Source: Haladaptatus sp. QDMS2 (GTDB lineage Archaea; Halobacteriota; Halobacteria; Halobacteriales; Halococcaceae). Taken from it: DNA of 64,000 nt. The stretch covers positions 62,001-126,000 of the forward strand of contig NZ_CP119791.1 of assembly GCF_029338295.1 (NCBI RefSeq), read 5' to 3'. Below are positions 28,807 through 38,446 of the stretch, piece by piece (position 1 is the stretch's first letter; each line of letters starts with the position of its first letter). Below the pieces are notes generated by a model. That model had not been told where the DNA came from. It searched no databases and worked only from the letters and a program-made list of their open reading frames with translations. A program made the position numbers and the translations under genes.

Positions 28807-29250
28807 TCAGCCGAGATTCTCGAGTGGCTGTTCGGCCGCGAGTTTCTCGAGCAGGTCGGGCACGCTCTCGGTGCCGTCGGGTTTCGAACACGGGTAGACG
28901 CCGCGAATCTCACCCTGGTCGCGCACCAACACGCACATGATGGGCAGGGTGAGTTTCTCCTGCTCGTGGCTCCGACCGGGACGCGTCTTGAAGAACGGTT
29001 CCATCGAGCATTCTGCGTCACAGAGCGCCCGCTCGATCTCCGCGACGGTCCGGAGCGTCTGCTCTTCGGTGTCGTCACCGACGCCGACGCGACTGCTCCA
29101 CAGGTTGACAGATACGTCCGCGAGCGTGTCACCGTCTGCGTATTCACGCAGTGTTTCGACCATTTCACGCTGGCGTTGCTGTGCTTCCCACGGCACGAAC
29201 GCCCGCATGTACACCTCCACCTCCAGTTCCCTCGTGAGCGCGAGACTCAT
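28807..29250 (-). CDS. Conserved haloarchaeal protein, unknown function
   Basis: About 147 residues from MSLALTREL (29250); an upstream in-frame Met at 29274 is possible. Soluble, mixed alpha/beta, with a Cys pair (CDAEC) in the middle and one Cys near the end (YPCSKPDG). Sits upstream of argS on the same strand with 39 bases between. I do not recognise a characterised family. Confidence 0.6.
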   Translation of the reverse strand: MSLALTRELEVEVYMRAFVPWEAQQRQREMVETLREYADGDTLADVSVNLWSSRVGVGDDTEEQTLRTVAEIERALCDAECSMEPFFKTRPGRSHEQEKLTLPIMCVLVRDQGEIRGVYPCSKPDGTESVPDLLEKLAAEQPLENLG

Positions 29251-29274
29251 TGTGGACTGTACTATGTGAACCAC

Positions 29275-29633
29275 CCATATTAATGTTTTCTCGCAAATAG
29301 TTTGGTTGAAATAATATTCCTTTAGGGGACATTAATCGCTCCGCCTTCCGGTGATTTCGAACTGGGCGTCAGACACATGGCAGGCTGTGGGACACTCTCT
29401 AGCACGCCCGCCGGTTGGCGATGTTGACTCTTCCGACACGGGTCACTTGTCGCGGGGGATACATCGAGTTGCGCTTGCAGATTCCTGCCAGCACAATTGA
29501 TTGTACGAGTGTTAGAAATATTCGCATTTATTGCACAAAATATCTAGAAAACACCCTCGAAAGTATACGAATTTCAACACAATGGCCATAACATATAATT
29601 GTTCTACTATTCGATTCACAATCAATTTGCCCC
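29275..29633. other. 359-base intergenic region, A/T-rich
   Basis: Divergent promoter region between the small gene at 28807 and the calcium-repeat regulator at 29634. Holds a TATA-like ATATAA at 29593-29598, 36 bases before the ATG, giving a short leader. A/T-rich patches lie at 29277-29330 and 29500-29600. No ORF, tRNA or clear repeat found. Confidence 0.5.
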
Positions 29634-30800
29634 ATGCCTCACTCCAACGCGTTCAAATACCTCCCCCTGTTGGCGGCGCTACTCGTTGCCATCGCGTTTT
29701 TTCCGATGGTGGCAGTCGCAGACCAACAGATTCCGAAATCCGTCGCGCTCTCCGGTAGCGACGGGCCACCTGGCACGACTGACGCCGCGCTCGAATTCGC
29801 CGTCCCGACGCCGATGGACGCCGACGTTGACGGCGACGGCGTAAACCAGGCGACTGAGACTCGCCTCGGAACGGACTCCACCGCGAGTGACACCGATGGC
29901 GACGGACTCGAAGATGGCGCCGAACGACGCCACGGTACCGACCCGACGCAAGCGGACACGGACGGTGATGGCGTCGACGACGGAACCGAGATTCACCAGT
30001 CGCTCGACGCGCTGGCAGCCGATACGGACGGCGATGGGCTCACCGACCGCGAGGAACTGGACGGACCGACGGACCCGACGGCCGTCGATACCGACGGTGA
30101 CGGCCTCAGCGACGGCGAAGAGCGAAAACAGGGAACGGTTGCGACCCAACCCGACACCGACGGCGATGGGCTGACTGACAGTGCCGAGGTGAAACGTACC
30201 GGGTCGAATCCGCTGGTCACCGACTCGGACGGTGACTTCCTGAGCGACCAGAGCGAACTGAGCCTCGGCGGCGACCCGACCAATTGGCTGTCCCCGATTA
30301 CGGTTCCCGGCACCTTCGCTGGCTTCCTCTTCGGCGTGGTGCTTTCGGTCGGCATCTCGAATCGCCGGCTCCGGCCCGGTCGGCTCCTCGACGGAGCGGT
30401 TGCCCTCCACTCGCGAATCGAGCGCGGAGACGACGCCGCACAGGCCACAACGCACAGCGCCGAACCGGTTACCGAGCCTTCGGCGGACGAACCGTCCACC
30501 GACAAGCCAGCGGACACCATCTACTCCGACGAAGCCTTCATCGAACACCTCCTCTCCGCGAGCGACGGCCGACTAAACCAGGCGGCTATCGTCTCGCAAA
30601 CCGACTGGTCCAAGTCGAAGGTTAGCCGCCTGTTATCGGCGATGGCAGACGACGGGGACGTGGTCAAAATCCAACTCGGCCGCGAGAACCTCATCTGTCT
30701 CCCGGGCGCGGAACCGGCCATCGTGAGATCCACTGGCCGAGACGACCGACGCGATTCGGCCCCGCCCACCTCGTTTGGCAACGCGGCTAACTCGGAGTAG
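29634..30800 (+). CDS. Calcium-repeat (TSP3-like) extracellular domain, membrane helix, cytosolic winged HTH
   Basis: 388 residues. Signal peptide/anchor (1-29); seven Asp-rich repeats of the form DTDGDGLxD...E spaced 22 residues apart (63-210), a thrombospondin type-3-like calcium-binding array; membrane helix (222-242); acidic linker; winged helix at about 300-357 (RLNQAAIVSQTDW, VSRLLSAMADDG, QLGRENLICLP). The winged helix is a near twin of the one at 10977-12074. The layout suggests a membrane regulator reading external divalent cations and controlling nearby envelope genes, of which it is the first on this strand. Function inferred from layout only. Confidence 0.78.
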   Translation: MPHSNAFKYLPLLAALLVAIAFFPMVAVADQQIPKSVALSGSDGPPGTTDAALEFAVPTPMDADVDGDGVNQATETRLGTDSTASDTDGDGLEDGAERRHGTDPTQADTDGDGVDDGTEIHQSLDALAADTDGDGLTDREELDGPTDPTAVDTDGDGLSDGEERKQGTVATQPDTDGDGLTDSAEVKRTGSNPLVTDSDGDFLSDQSELSLGGDPTNWLSPITVPGTFAGFLFGVVLSVGISNRRLRPGRLLDGAVALHSRIERGDDAAQATTHSAEPVTEPSADEPSTDKPADTIYSDEAFIEHLLSASDGRLNQAAIVSQTDWSKSKVSRLLSAMADDGDVVKIQLGRENLICLPGAEPAIVRSTGRDDRRDSAPPTSFGNAANSE

Positions 30801-30951
30801 GTCCGTCTCCGCTCCGGACGTGAGTTCGTGAGTGGCAACAATGTTTCACGCACCCACAGCTCACATCGGGAGGTGAGCGAGCGGGATAGCCGGCGGAAAT
30901 TCCACGTTATCGCGGGACGCAACGGATGAAACAATCTCCCATTTATATAGC

Positions 30952-30957
30952 AGCACT
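30952..30957 (+). promoter_or_regulatory. TATA box TTTATA
   Basis: Lies 27-32 bases before the ATG at 30984 in a CATTTATATAGC context, the clearest promoter in this stretch; indicates a leaderless or near-leaderless transcript for the sulfotransferase-like gene. Confidence 0.55.
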
Positions 30958-30983
30958 CGCCATCTCATCGCATAACCTCCTCC

Positions 30984-32411
30984 ATGCGCTCAAAGCGAAC
31001 CTTCCGAATGGTATTCTCCGTCCTGCTCGCAGTGTCGGTTCTCACTGTTGGATACGGAGCCGCAACGGCGTCGAACAACGGGTCGTTCGAAAACCACCTC
31101 AACGAGTCTGGCGCACCCGATATGGATGCGCAGATTGCCCCCGAGTCAGACGGCATCACCGTCGTCGCAGCGGACTCGAATCAGTGGGAGGGCAATCCCA
31201 CCGAGGGCCACCGGGCAACTTCCGAACTGGTCGCGTTCAACCCCGACGGTACGACGCTGTACTTCAACGGTACCCACGACCGATACTGGGACGTAGACCC
31301 GGTTCCCGGCACCGAAGCGACAGTCGAGTACGCCTTCTCCCACCACTACGAAAACGGTGGCTGTCCGACCGAGTGGGACGCAGCGTCCTACGGCGTCGAC
31401 CAGGAGACGTGGGACCACTACGAGCGCGTCCACGGAACCGAGGCGTGCACGCTGAACGGTGTCGAGCGGGTGAACCTCAAAACGGGCGAGGTGACCACCG
31501 TCTGGACGCAGTTCACGCCGGGCAAGGAGGCGTCGCGCTACCACGACGTCGACCGTCTCGACGAGAATCGACTCGTCGTCGCCGACATCTACCTAGACCG
31601 CGTGTTCGTTGTGAACACCGAGACCAACGAGACGGAGTGGACGTGGAACGCCACCGAGGTCCACGAGACGAGCTCCGGCGGTCCGTATCCGAAAGACTGG
31701 ACCCACATCAACGATGTCGAAATCCTCGACGACGGCCGCATCATGGTCGACATGCGCAATCACGACGAAATCATCTTCCTGAACGACGCGGGCGCAATCG
31801 AGGACATGACGCTCGGTGCCGACGACAACCACGACATCCTCTACGAGCAACACAATCCCGACTACATCCCGCCGAATCGGGGCGGCCCTGCGGTAATCGT
31901 CGCCGACTCTGAGAACAACCGCGTCGTCGAGTATCAGCGCGAGAACGGCGAGTGGAAGCAGACGTGGCTGTGGCAGGACGCGCGGATGCAGTGGCCCCGC
32001 GACGCAGACCGCCTCCCGAACGGCAACACGCTGATTACTGACTCGAACGCGGACCGCGTCTTCGAAGTGGACCAGCGCGGGAACATCGTCTGGAGCGTAA
32101 ACATCGCCTTCCCGTACGAGGCAGAACGCCTCGGAACCGGTGACGAGAGCGCGGGTGGGGAGAGCGCCAGCGCGCTCGGCCTCGAATCGCACTCCTCGTC
32201 GATGACCGGCAAGGCACTCATCGGCCTCAAGAGCCTGATTCCCGGCAAGTACCTCAACGGACTCATCTACATCACGCCGGTGTGGATGGGCTTCGTCGAA
32301 ATCCTTGGCCTCCTCGTCGGCGTGCTCGCTGGCCTCGCGTGGGCGGGCGCGGAGGTCCGTTGGGCGATCCGTGACCGTCGAACTGAGCGCGGCCACCTTT
32401 CCTCCGAATAA
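30984..32411 (+). CDS. Aryl-sulfotransferase-like (ASST) membrane-anchored beta-propeller
   Basis: 475 residues. N-terminal signal peptide (FSVLLAVSVLTVGYGAATA), then a propeller with repeats such as LVVADIYLDRVFVVN, VIVADSENNRVVEYQ and TLITDSNADRVFEVD, and the segment DWTHINDVEIL with a His typical of arylsulfotransferase-family propellers. A C-terminal helix near 425-455 anchors it. The family transfers sulfate between phenolic esters or is uncharacterised; substrate unknown. In the run of envelope genes it may decorate an exported glycan or lipid. Confidence 0.75.
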   Translation: MRSKRTFRMVFSVLLAVSVLTVGYGAATASNNGSFENHLNESGAPDMDAQIAPESDGITVVAADSNQWEGNPTEGHRATSELVAFNPDGTTLYFNGTHDRYWDVDPVPGTEATVEYAFSHHYENGGCPTEWDAASYGVDQETWDHYERVHGTEACTLNGVERVNLKTGEVTTVWTQFTPGKEASRYHDVDRLDENRLVVADIYLDRVFVVNTETNETEWTWNATEVHETSSGGPYPKDWTHINDVEILDDGRIMVDMRNHDEIIFLNDAGAIEDMTLGADDNHDILYEQHNPDYIPPNRGGPAVIVADSENNRVVEYQRENGEWKQTWLWQDARMQWPRDADRLPNGNTLITDSNADRVFEVDQRGNIVWSVNIAFPYEAERLGTGDESAGGESASALGLESHSSSMTGKALIGLKSLIPGKYLNGLIYITPVWMGFVEILGLLVGVLAGLAWAGAEVRWAIRDRRTERGHLSSE

Positions 32412-32801
32412 CGGTCTCGTTTTCACCAACCGTTCACCTTTCCACAGCCTCGAACCTTCCTCCGCCATGGTCGGTGTGCGTTGGCTCTCATCCGCTCGTG
32501 ACTGGCTGGGCGGAGACCGGCGGTTCACCCGCGATTCGTGGGTGATTTGCAGACATTACGTCCGGAGTAATGTCCTATTTCATGCACTGGTTCGCTCCTG
32601 ACTCCCGCTACTTCGATAATTCGGGCGTTTCTCGCATCGTTCACGTCTCGAATATTGTCTCTCTCGCTGATTCGTTTCGGCCGAACCGTCCGTTGCAACT
32701 CATGCAACAATCGTACCGGGTAATCTGCATACCCACTGTTCCTCCTCGTACGGTCCCTGCTCCAGTGGCAGACCGGCCCCCTGAAGACTCTCTCCAAACC
32801 A
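32412..32801. other. 390-base intergenic region
   Basis: Between two co-directional genes. No supported ORF (the short frames lack codon bias). Contains a small inverted repeat GTTGCA/TGCAAC at 32692-32708. No convincing TATA box about 27 bases before the ATG at 32802, so the glycosyltransferase transcript may have a longer leader. Confidence 0.4.
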
Positions 32802-34700
32802 ATGGCCACCGACAAACGGACGTTCGAGATCGCACGCCCAGACTCCCTCGACGCGGACGGATACGTCTGGCTCCTACCAGCCGTACTCGCGGGGAGTCTC
32901 GTCCACCTCATCTACCTCGGAACCCACCCCTACCCGGCGTTCGGTGCTGGCCTGTTCTTGCTGATGGCAGAACAGGTGAGCCACCACGGCTACGCGCTGC
33001 CGTCAGCCATCCCTCACTACGCGAGTTCGATTCCGTTCGCGTATCCCCCGCTGATGTTCTACGTCGTCGCGGCGCTGCGAGACCTAACCGGGGCGGATCC
33101 GCTGTTCATCAGCCGCGTTCTCCCCGGCCTCGTCACGACCACCGCGCTCGTGCCCTGTTACCTGTTCGTCAGAGAACTCCTCGACTCCGGGCGCAAGGCC
33201 GGTCTCGCGACGTTCGTCGTCGCCGTCTCGCCGCCCATTCTCCAGTGGCACATCTCGGCCGGCGGTATCGTCCGGGCACCGGCGTTCTTGTTCCTCGTTT
33301 CCGGGCTGTACACCGGTCTGATGCTGTTCAAAACCCGTCGCCCGAAGTGGCTCGTGGCTTCGCTCGGCCTCTTTTCGCTCACGATTCTGACCCACCCCAC
33401 CTACACGATATTCTTCGTTCTGAGCTATCTCTGTCTGTTCGCTGGATTCTCCCGGACCATCTCCGGGCTTCGGGACGGCGCCATCGTCGGCGTCGGCGGC
33501 CTCGTCCTCACCGTCCCGTGGTGGGGACAGGTACTAGCGACCCACGGCACGGCGGTGTTCTCGGGCGCCGCAGGTACCCACGGCGGCCTCGCCCAAAAAG
33601 TCCCGGCTGTGCTGAGTGACGTCGTCTCGACGCTGGTACCGGGCGGGCCCGCAATCTCGCGTGGCACCCACTCGGCGGAACTGGTCAGCATCCAGCCGTG
33701 GTTCGGCGACCTGAGCGTCGTTGGATTCCTGCAACTCGTCGGCGGCGTCGTCCTCTTCGTCGGCGCGGCCGCGTCACTCGTCATCGCCGACGAGGACACA
33801 CAGTCGAAACTCGCCGCCTTCGTCTCCGCGCAAGTCGCCGCCACTCGCGGCGAATTTGCCAACCTTCCCGTCTTCGGTGACGGGTCCCATCCACGGGTGA
33901 CCGCGTTCCTCCTCGGATGGCTTTTCCTGACCGTCACCGTCGTCTCGCAACACCGGTTTGCCTATCTGATTCACTCGATACTCGTTGCGATTCTCGTCTA
34001 CGAGTACCTCCTTCCGACGCTCGACGACATCGCACCGCGACCCACGCGACAGCAGGTCGAATTCGGCGTCCTGCTCGTCCTCGCCGTCTCCTGTCTGAGC
34101 GTTGGCGGCCTCTACGCCGCGAGCCAACTCGATAGCCACGGAGGGAGTGCGTCGCTCCCCGAGTTTATCGACGACAGCGACGCGGCGGCGATGTCATGGG
34201 CGGCGGAGAACACGGACCCGTCGGCCCGATTCCTCGTGATGGGTGACGCAGCAGAGTGGTTCCCCCAATCCACCGACCGCGCCATCACGACCGGGCCGTG
34301 GGGCATCGAGTGGAAGGGTTCTGGCGCGTACAGCACGCAACTCGCCCAGTTCATCGACGTCTCGACGTGCGCCGACGCGGCGTGCGTGAGCCAGCAGGTC
34401 GAACGGGCGGGTGTCCACCCCGACTACGTCTACGTGCCGACTGACGGCTACACCGTCCGCGGCATGGAAACCGACCCAGCCCCCGGTCTGTACGCCTCGC
34501 TCGTCGCTGCTGAAGACTACACGCTGGTCTTCGAGAACGACGGCGTGGCGATTTTCCGGGTGACAGACGCCGCCAGCGCCGATTCGCTGGCCGCAACGCA
34601 GTCGCCACCGTTGCTCGGTCCCAGCGGTGGCGCTGCAATCGACCACCACGGGACCGAGAGAGAGACAGCAACTGTCAGAGCACCTTATGACCGCAACTAA
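32802..34700 (+). CDS. GT-C-type (PMT/ArnT-like) membrane glycosyltransferase
   Basis: 632 residues. About ten membrane helices in the first 430 residues, with an acidic-loop region after the first helix and a soluble extracytoplasmic C-terminal domain (from about 440: DDSDAAAMSWAAENT) as in dolichol-phosphate-sugar-dependent transferases. Donor and acceptor unknown. Overlaps the sulfatase-fold gene by 14 bases, so the two are an operon. Confidence 0.75.
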   Translation: MATDKRTFEIARPDSLDADGYVWLLPAVLAGSLVHLIYLGTHPYPAFGAGLFLLMAEQVSHHGYALPSAIPHYASSIPFAYPPLMFYVVAALRDLTGADPLFISRVLPGLVTTTALVPCYLFVRELLDSGRKAGLATFVVAVSPPILQWHISAGGIVRAPAFLFLVSGLYTGLMLFKTRRPKWLVASLGLFSLTILTHPTYTIFFVLSYLCLFAGFSRTISGLRDGAIVGVGGLVLTVPWWGQVLATHGTAVFSGAAGTHGGLAQKVPAVLSDVVSTLVPGGPAISRGTHSAELVSIQPWFGDLSVVGFLQLVGGVVLFVGAAASLVIADEDTQSKLAAFVSAQVAATRGEFANLPVFGDGSHPRVTAFLLGWLFLTVTVVSQHRFAYLIHSILVAILVYEYLLPTLDDIAPRPTRQQVEFGVLLVLAVSCLSVGGLYAASQLDSHGGSASLPEFIDDSDAAAMSWAAENTDPSARFLVMGDAAEWFPQSTDRAITTGPWGIEWKGSGAYSTQLAQFIDVSTCADAACVSQQVERAGVHPDYVYVPTDGYTVRGMETDPAPGLYASLVAAEDYTLVFENDGVAIFRVTDAASADSLAATQSPPLLGPSGGAAIDHHGTERETATVRAPYDRN

Positions 34701-36168
34701 GCACAAAAACATCGTCATCGTCGTGATGGACACCGTCCGGAAGGACGCCCTGTCCGTGTACAACGCCAACCGTTCGACCTCACCGAACCTCGAACAGTTC
34801 GCAGCAAACGCCGTCGTCTTCGACCAGGCCGTCTCGCCTGCGCCGTGGACGCTTCCGGTCCACGCCTCGCTGTTTACGGGCGAGTATCCGAGTCAGCACG
34901 GGGCGAGTCAGGAAACGCCGTACCTCGCGGATTCGATAACGCTCGCGGACACGCTCTCGAACGAGGGCTACTCGACCGCGTGTTTCACGTCGAACGCGTG
35001 GATTACGCCGTACACCGGTCTCACCAGCGGGTTCGCCGTCCAGGACAACTTCTTCGAAGTGCTCCCGGGCGACTTCATTTCGGGACCGCTCGCGAAGTGC
35101 TGGCAGGTCTTCAACGACAACTCGACGCTGCGCTCTGTCACCAATCGCCTCGTCGAACTCGGAAACGACATTCACGAACACCTCGCGCAGGGCGATGGCG
35201 CGGACTCGAAGACGCCGGCCGTCGTGGACAAAGCCATCGACTTCATCGACCGGACGGAAGGCCCCTCCTTTACGTTCGTGAACCTGATGGACGCCCACCT
35301 GCCGTACTACCCGCCCGAGGAGTACCGGGAACTGTACGCCCCTGACGTCGACCCGACCGAGGTGTGTCAGAACTCGAAGGAGTACAACTCCGGAGCGCGA
35401 GACATCGACGACGACGAGTGGGAGGCGATTCGCGGCCTCTACGCCGCGGAAATCCGCCACCTCGACGCCGAACTCGGTCGCCTGCTCGATTGGCTTCGCG
35501 AGAACGACGAGGAGGACACGCTCGTCGCTGTCTGCGCGGACCACGGCGAACTTCACGGCGAACACGGCCTCTACGGCCACGAGTTCGGAATTTACGACCC
35601 GCTCGTGAACGTCCCGCTCATGGTCTCCCACCCCGACCTCGAGGCCGGGGAACGTGACGACCAGGTCGAACTGCTCGACCTCTACCACACGGTACTCGAC
35701 CACGCCGGCGTCTCGCCGCGCGAACCGGCGGTTCCGCTCGACCGTCGCCGGTCGCTTCTCTCGGCCGACTACCGCGATTTCGCCGGTGGCGAGTACGCCT
35801 TCATCGAGTACGACCAGCCGGTCATCGAACTGTCGCAACTCGAAACCAAGGCGTCGAACGTGGGCATCACGCTCGACGAGAACTCTCGGTACTACTCGCG
35901 GATGCGCGGGGTGCGTCGCGCTGACGCGAAGTTCATACAGAACGAAGGGCTTCCGGACGAACTGTACTTCATCGACGACGACCCCGAAGAACTGCACGAC
36001 CGTGCGGGCCGAGACCGCACGGCGGAACGCGAACTCGAGTCGGCGCTCTCCGATTTCGAAGCGACGACCGGGTCGAACTGGACGGCCCAGACCGATTCGG
36101 ACGGGTCGATAGACGAGATGAGCGTCGAGGCGAAATCTCGCCTTCGGGAACTCGGCTACCTCGAATAA
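34687..36168 (+). CDS. Sulfatase/alkaline-phosphatase-fold enzyme with Thr at the nucleophile position
   Basis: 493 residues from MTATKHKNIV (34687). Metal ligands are visible: Asp in VVMDTVRKD and the pair in CADHGELHGEHG. The nucleophile motif reads WTLPVHASLFTG, with Thr55 where sulfatases have the Cys/Ser that becomes formylglycine. Thr is the nucleophile in phosphoethanolamine and lipoteichoic-acid-type transferases. So annotation as a sulfatase is uncertain; it may move a phospho-group. No signal peptide or helix is evident, so it would act inside the cell unless anchored by a partner. Confidence 0.8.
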   Translation: MTATKHKNIVIVVMDTVRKDALSVYNANRSTSPNLEQFAANAVVFDQAVSPAPWTLPVHASLFTGEYPSQHGASQETPYLADSITLADTLSNEGYSTACFTSNAWITPYTGLTSGFAVQDNFFEVLPGDFISGPLAKCWQVFNDNSTLRSVTNRLVELGNDIHEHLAQGDGADSKTPAVVDKAIDFIDRTEGPSFTFVNLMDAHLPYYPPEEYRELYAPDVDPTEVCQNSKEYNSGARDIDDDEWEAIRGLYAAEIRHLDAELGRLLDWLRENDEEDTLVAVCADHGELHGEHGLYGHEFGIYDPLVNVPLMVSHPDLEAGERDDQVELLDLYHTVLDHAGVSPREPAVPLDRRRSLLSADYRDFAGGEYAFIEYDQPVIELSQLETKASNVGITLDENSRYYSRMRGVRRADAKFIQNEGLPDELYFIDDDPEELHDRAGRDRTAERELESALSDFEATTGSNWTAQTDSDGSIDEMSVEAKSRLRELGYLE

Positions 36169-36170
36169 TC

Positions 36171-37235
36171 GTGCCCTCACCACCAGACACACAGGCGGCC
36201 GGCGGCGACCCCACAGCGCAACCGCCGTCGACGCTCGCGTTCGACCGGAAGACCATTCTCAAAATCGGGATCGGTTTTCTCGTCGCCGTCGCGGCGCTCT
36301 ACCTCGTCGGGAAGGCGTCGGGGCTCCGGGCCGTCGAAGAGTCGCTGATTTACGGCGACCACCAGTGGCTCGTCGTGGCTTGTCTCTCGACGTTCCTCGG
36401 ACTCGTCGCCTGGAGCAAGGTCTGGCAAATCGTTCTCTCCATCGTCGGCATCGAAGCGAGTCTGCCCCGCGTCACCTCGACGTTCTTCGCGGGCACGTTC
36501 GCGAACTACATCACCCCGCTCGGACAGGTGGGCGGCGAGCCGCTTATCGCCTACGTCATCTCGACAGAGATGGATACGAACTACGAGAACAGTCTGACGA
36601 GCGTGGTCACCGCAGACCTGTTGAACCTCGTCCCATTTTTCGTCTTCTCGGTGGTCGGCATGGGCGTCCTCCTCGTCAGGGCGGAACTCCCGCCGGTCGT
36701 CCAGACGTCGGCCTACGGGCTCGTTGCGCTCGTCGTGGCCGTGCCGGTGACGAGTTACATCGGGTGGAATCACCGGACCGGGGTCAAGCGGGCGGTTGCA
36801 GCCGTCGTACGCCCCGTCGCACGCTTCACAGACCGCATGCAGGTGGACAGCCTTCTCGCCCGCGTCGACCGCTTTTACGAGACGCTCGACGTCATCGCGA
36901 CGGCACCGCGCCGTCTCGCCTACGCCCTCGTCTTCTCGTTCGTCGGCTGGGTGTTCTTCGTCCTGCCGCTCTACTTCTCCGGGCTGGTCCTCGGCGTCTC
37001 GCTCGACCTGTGGCTCGTCCTCTTTATCGTCCCGGCGAGCACACTCGCCGGATTCGTTCCGACCCCCGGGGGCCTCGGCGGCGTGGAAGTCGCACTCGTT
37101 GCGCTCCTCGTCGGCATCGTCGCCCTCCCCGCGAGCCAAGCGTTCGCGCTCGCAGTCCTCTATCGCGTCGCGAGTTACTGGTTTACCCTCGCCGTCGCCA
37201 TCGTCCCGACCTTCTACGCAATCGCGAGAGCATAA
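36171..37235 (+). CDS. Lysylphosphatidylglycerol-synthase-type membrane protein (AglD/flippase-like family)
   Basis: 354 residues, GTG start two bases after the previous stop. Eight or so membrane helices with the family signatures TPLGQVGGEPLIAY and PTPGGLGGVE. Haloarchaeal relatives such as AglD act in protein N-glycosylation at the membrane, and others are proposed lipid-linked sugar flippases. Position directly after GT-C and sulfatase-fold genes supports a glycolipid or glycan role. Confidence 0.82.
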   Translation: MPSPPDTQAAGGDPTAQPPSTLAFDRKTILKIGIGFLVAVAALYLVGKASGLRAVEESLIYGDHQWLVVACLSTFLGLVAWSKVWQIVLSIVGIEASLPRVTSTFFAGTFANYITPLGQVGGEPLIAYVISTEMDTNYENSLTSVVTADLLNLVPFFVFSVVGMGVLLVRAELPPVVQTSAYGLVALVVAVPVTSYIGWNHRTGVKRAVAAVVRPVARFTDRMQVDSLLARVDRFYETLDVIATAPRRLAYALVFSFVGWVFFVLPLYFSGLVLGVSLDLWLVLFIVPASTLAGFVPTPGGLGGVEVALVALLVGIVALPASQAFALAVLYRVASYWFTLAVAIVPTFYAIARA

Positions 37236-37308
37236 GTTATGACACGTTCACTCCACACATACCGTTCGACCGTGACCATCCCGCCGTCGGCAATTCGGGT
37301 GACTGCCC

Positions 37309-37830
37309 GTGTTTGAGCTTTCGCTCATTCCGCCAGAACTGGGGACGCTCGGCCTCGAAATCATCCAGAAGTACGGGATGGTCGCGCTGTTCGTCCTGTT
37401 CATCCTCGAAGGCGCGATGTTGCTGTTTATCGCGCCGAGCGAGAGCCTCGTCCCCGTCGCCATCGCCTCGATGTCCACGACCGAGGAGTACGCACTCGTC
37501 ATCGTTCTCTCGGTGGCTGGAGCGACCATCGGACAGTACGCCTTGTTCACGCTCGCAAAGCGTCGCGGAAAGGAGTATCTCGTCGAAAACCGGTGGTTCC
37601 GGGTCGACGAAGCGCGCATCGACACGTACGAAAACTGGTTCGGGCGCTGGGGCCCGGGCATCGTCCTGCTCAGCAACACGCTCCCGTTCGTGCGCGGCCT
37701 GTTCACCGTCCCCGCGGGTGTCGCGGAACTGAGCGACCGAGAGTTCGTGGCCTATTCGGCGCTCGGAACGCTGTGTTTCGAGACCATCCTCGCGTTCGCC
37801 ACCCTCGGCGTACTCAGCCACTTCGGCTAA
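37309..37830 (+). CDS. DedA/VTT-domain membrane protein
   Basis: 173 residues, GTG start. Contains the DedA-type stretch APSESLVPVAIASM, then ENWFGRWGPGIVLLSNTLPFVRGLFTVPAG, with the conserved Arg and Pro of the family. DedA proteins are linked to undecaprenyl-phosphate or phospholipid scrambling and to membrane homeostasis in bacteria; the archaeal role is open. Same strand as the envelope genes around it. Confidence 0.82.
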   Translation: MFELSLIPPELGTLGLEIIQKYGMVALFVLFILEGAMLLFIAPSESLVPVAIASMSTTEEYALVIVLSVAGATIGQYALFTLAKRRGKEYLVENRWFRVDEARIDTYENWFGRWGPGIVLLSNTLPFVRGLFTVPAGVAELSDREFVAYSALGTLCFETILAFATLGVLSHFG

Positions 37831-37848
37831 TCTGGCTCCATCGCATCC

Positions 37849-38301
37849 ATGCTGGACCACACGCTCTATCTCGTCTTCGCCATCGCGACTCACGGACTCG
37901 TCGGCTACGTGCTGGTTCGCACCCTGACCACCGCCCCGCCCGCAGCGGGTTTTCTGTTCGCTGTCGCTCCTGACGTGGACCTATTTTTTCACCACCTCTG
38001 GACGTTTCCGCTCGTCCATCGTGGCCTCCTCCACACTCCTGTATTCCTCGGAATACTGGCCGTCTCGTTCCTGCTGGTCGGCGCGTCCAGACGGCTGCTC
38101 TTCGCACTCTGTGTCGCCTTCGGGTCCCATCTCGTCATCGACTCGTTCACCAATGCGGGCATCCTGTGGCTGTACCCATTGACCGTCGAACACTACGCCT
38201 ACGACGTCGATATTCACAGCGTTGCTGGCAACCTCGCCGTCTGGACCGTCTCGCTCGTCGTCCTGGTACTGGATGGTCACGTCCTCTCACGTCGAAGCTA
38301 A
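37849..38301 (+). CDS. YdjM-type membrane metal-dependent hydrolase
   Basis: 150 residues with four hydrophobic helices and the metal-binding pattern of the family: DVDLFFHH, HRGLLHTP and SHLVIDSF. Proteins of this group are membrane-bound putative phosphohydrolases of unknown substrate. 18 bases after the DedA gene. Confidence 0.78.
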   Translation: MLDHTLYLVFAIATHGLVGYVLVRTLTTAPPAAGFLFAVAPDVDLFFHHLWTFPLVHRGLLHTPVFLGILAVSFLLVGASRRLLFALCVAFGSHLVIDSFTNAGILWLYPLTVEHYAYDVDIHSVAGNLAVWTVSLVVLVLDGHVLSRRS

Positions 38302-38446
38302 TTCTCGCCGTAAACCCGGTTCAAACTGCCGAAACCTCGCTCGCTCACACTGCGGAGACGTGCCGGTTCGAATCGATAATGGTCGTTCGAAAAAAATTAA
38401 TCGAAACCTTAGTAAATATTCATACAGTCGGCCCATACACCTACCT

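Noticed and set aside
29275-29633. Possible RNA gene in the A/T-rich gap
   Set aside because: No tRNA-like cloverleaf, no strong stem and no conserved box visible; A/T-richness alone fits a promoter region.
32692-32708. Inverted repeat GTTGCA/TGCAAC in the gap before the glycosyltransferase
   Set aside because: Short, not aligned with a TATA box or start, and expected by chance in a gap of this size.
34780-36192. Long antisense frame (470 codons) over the sulfatase-fold gene
   Set aside because: Arg/Val-rich composition and no recognisable domain; the opposite strand has clear catalytic motifs.
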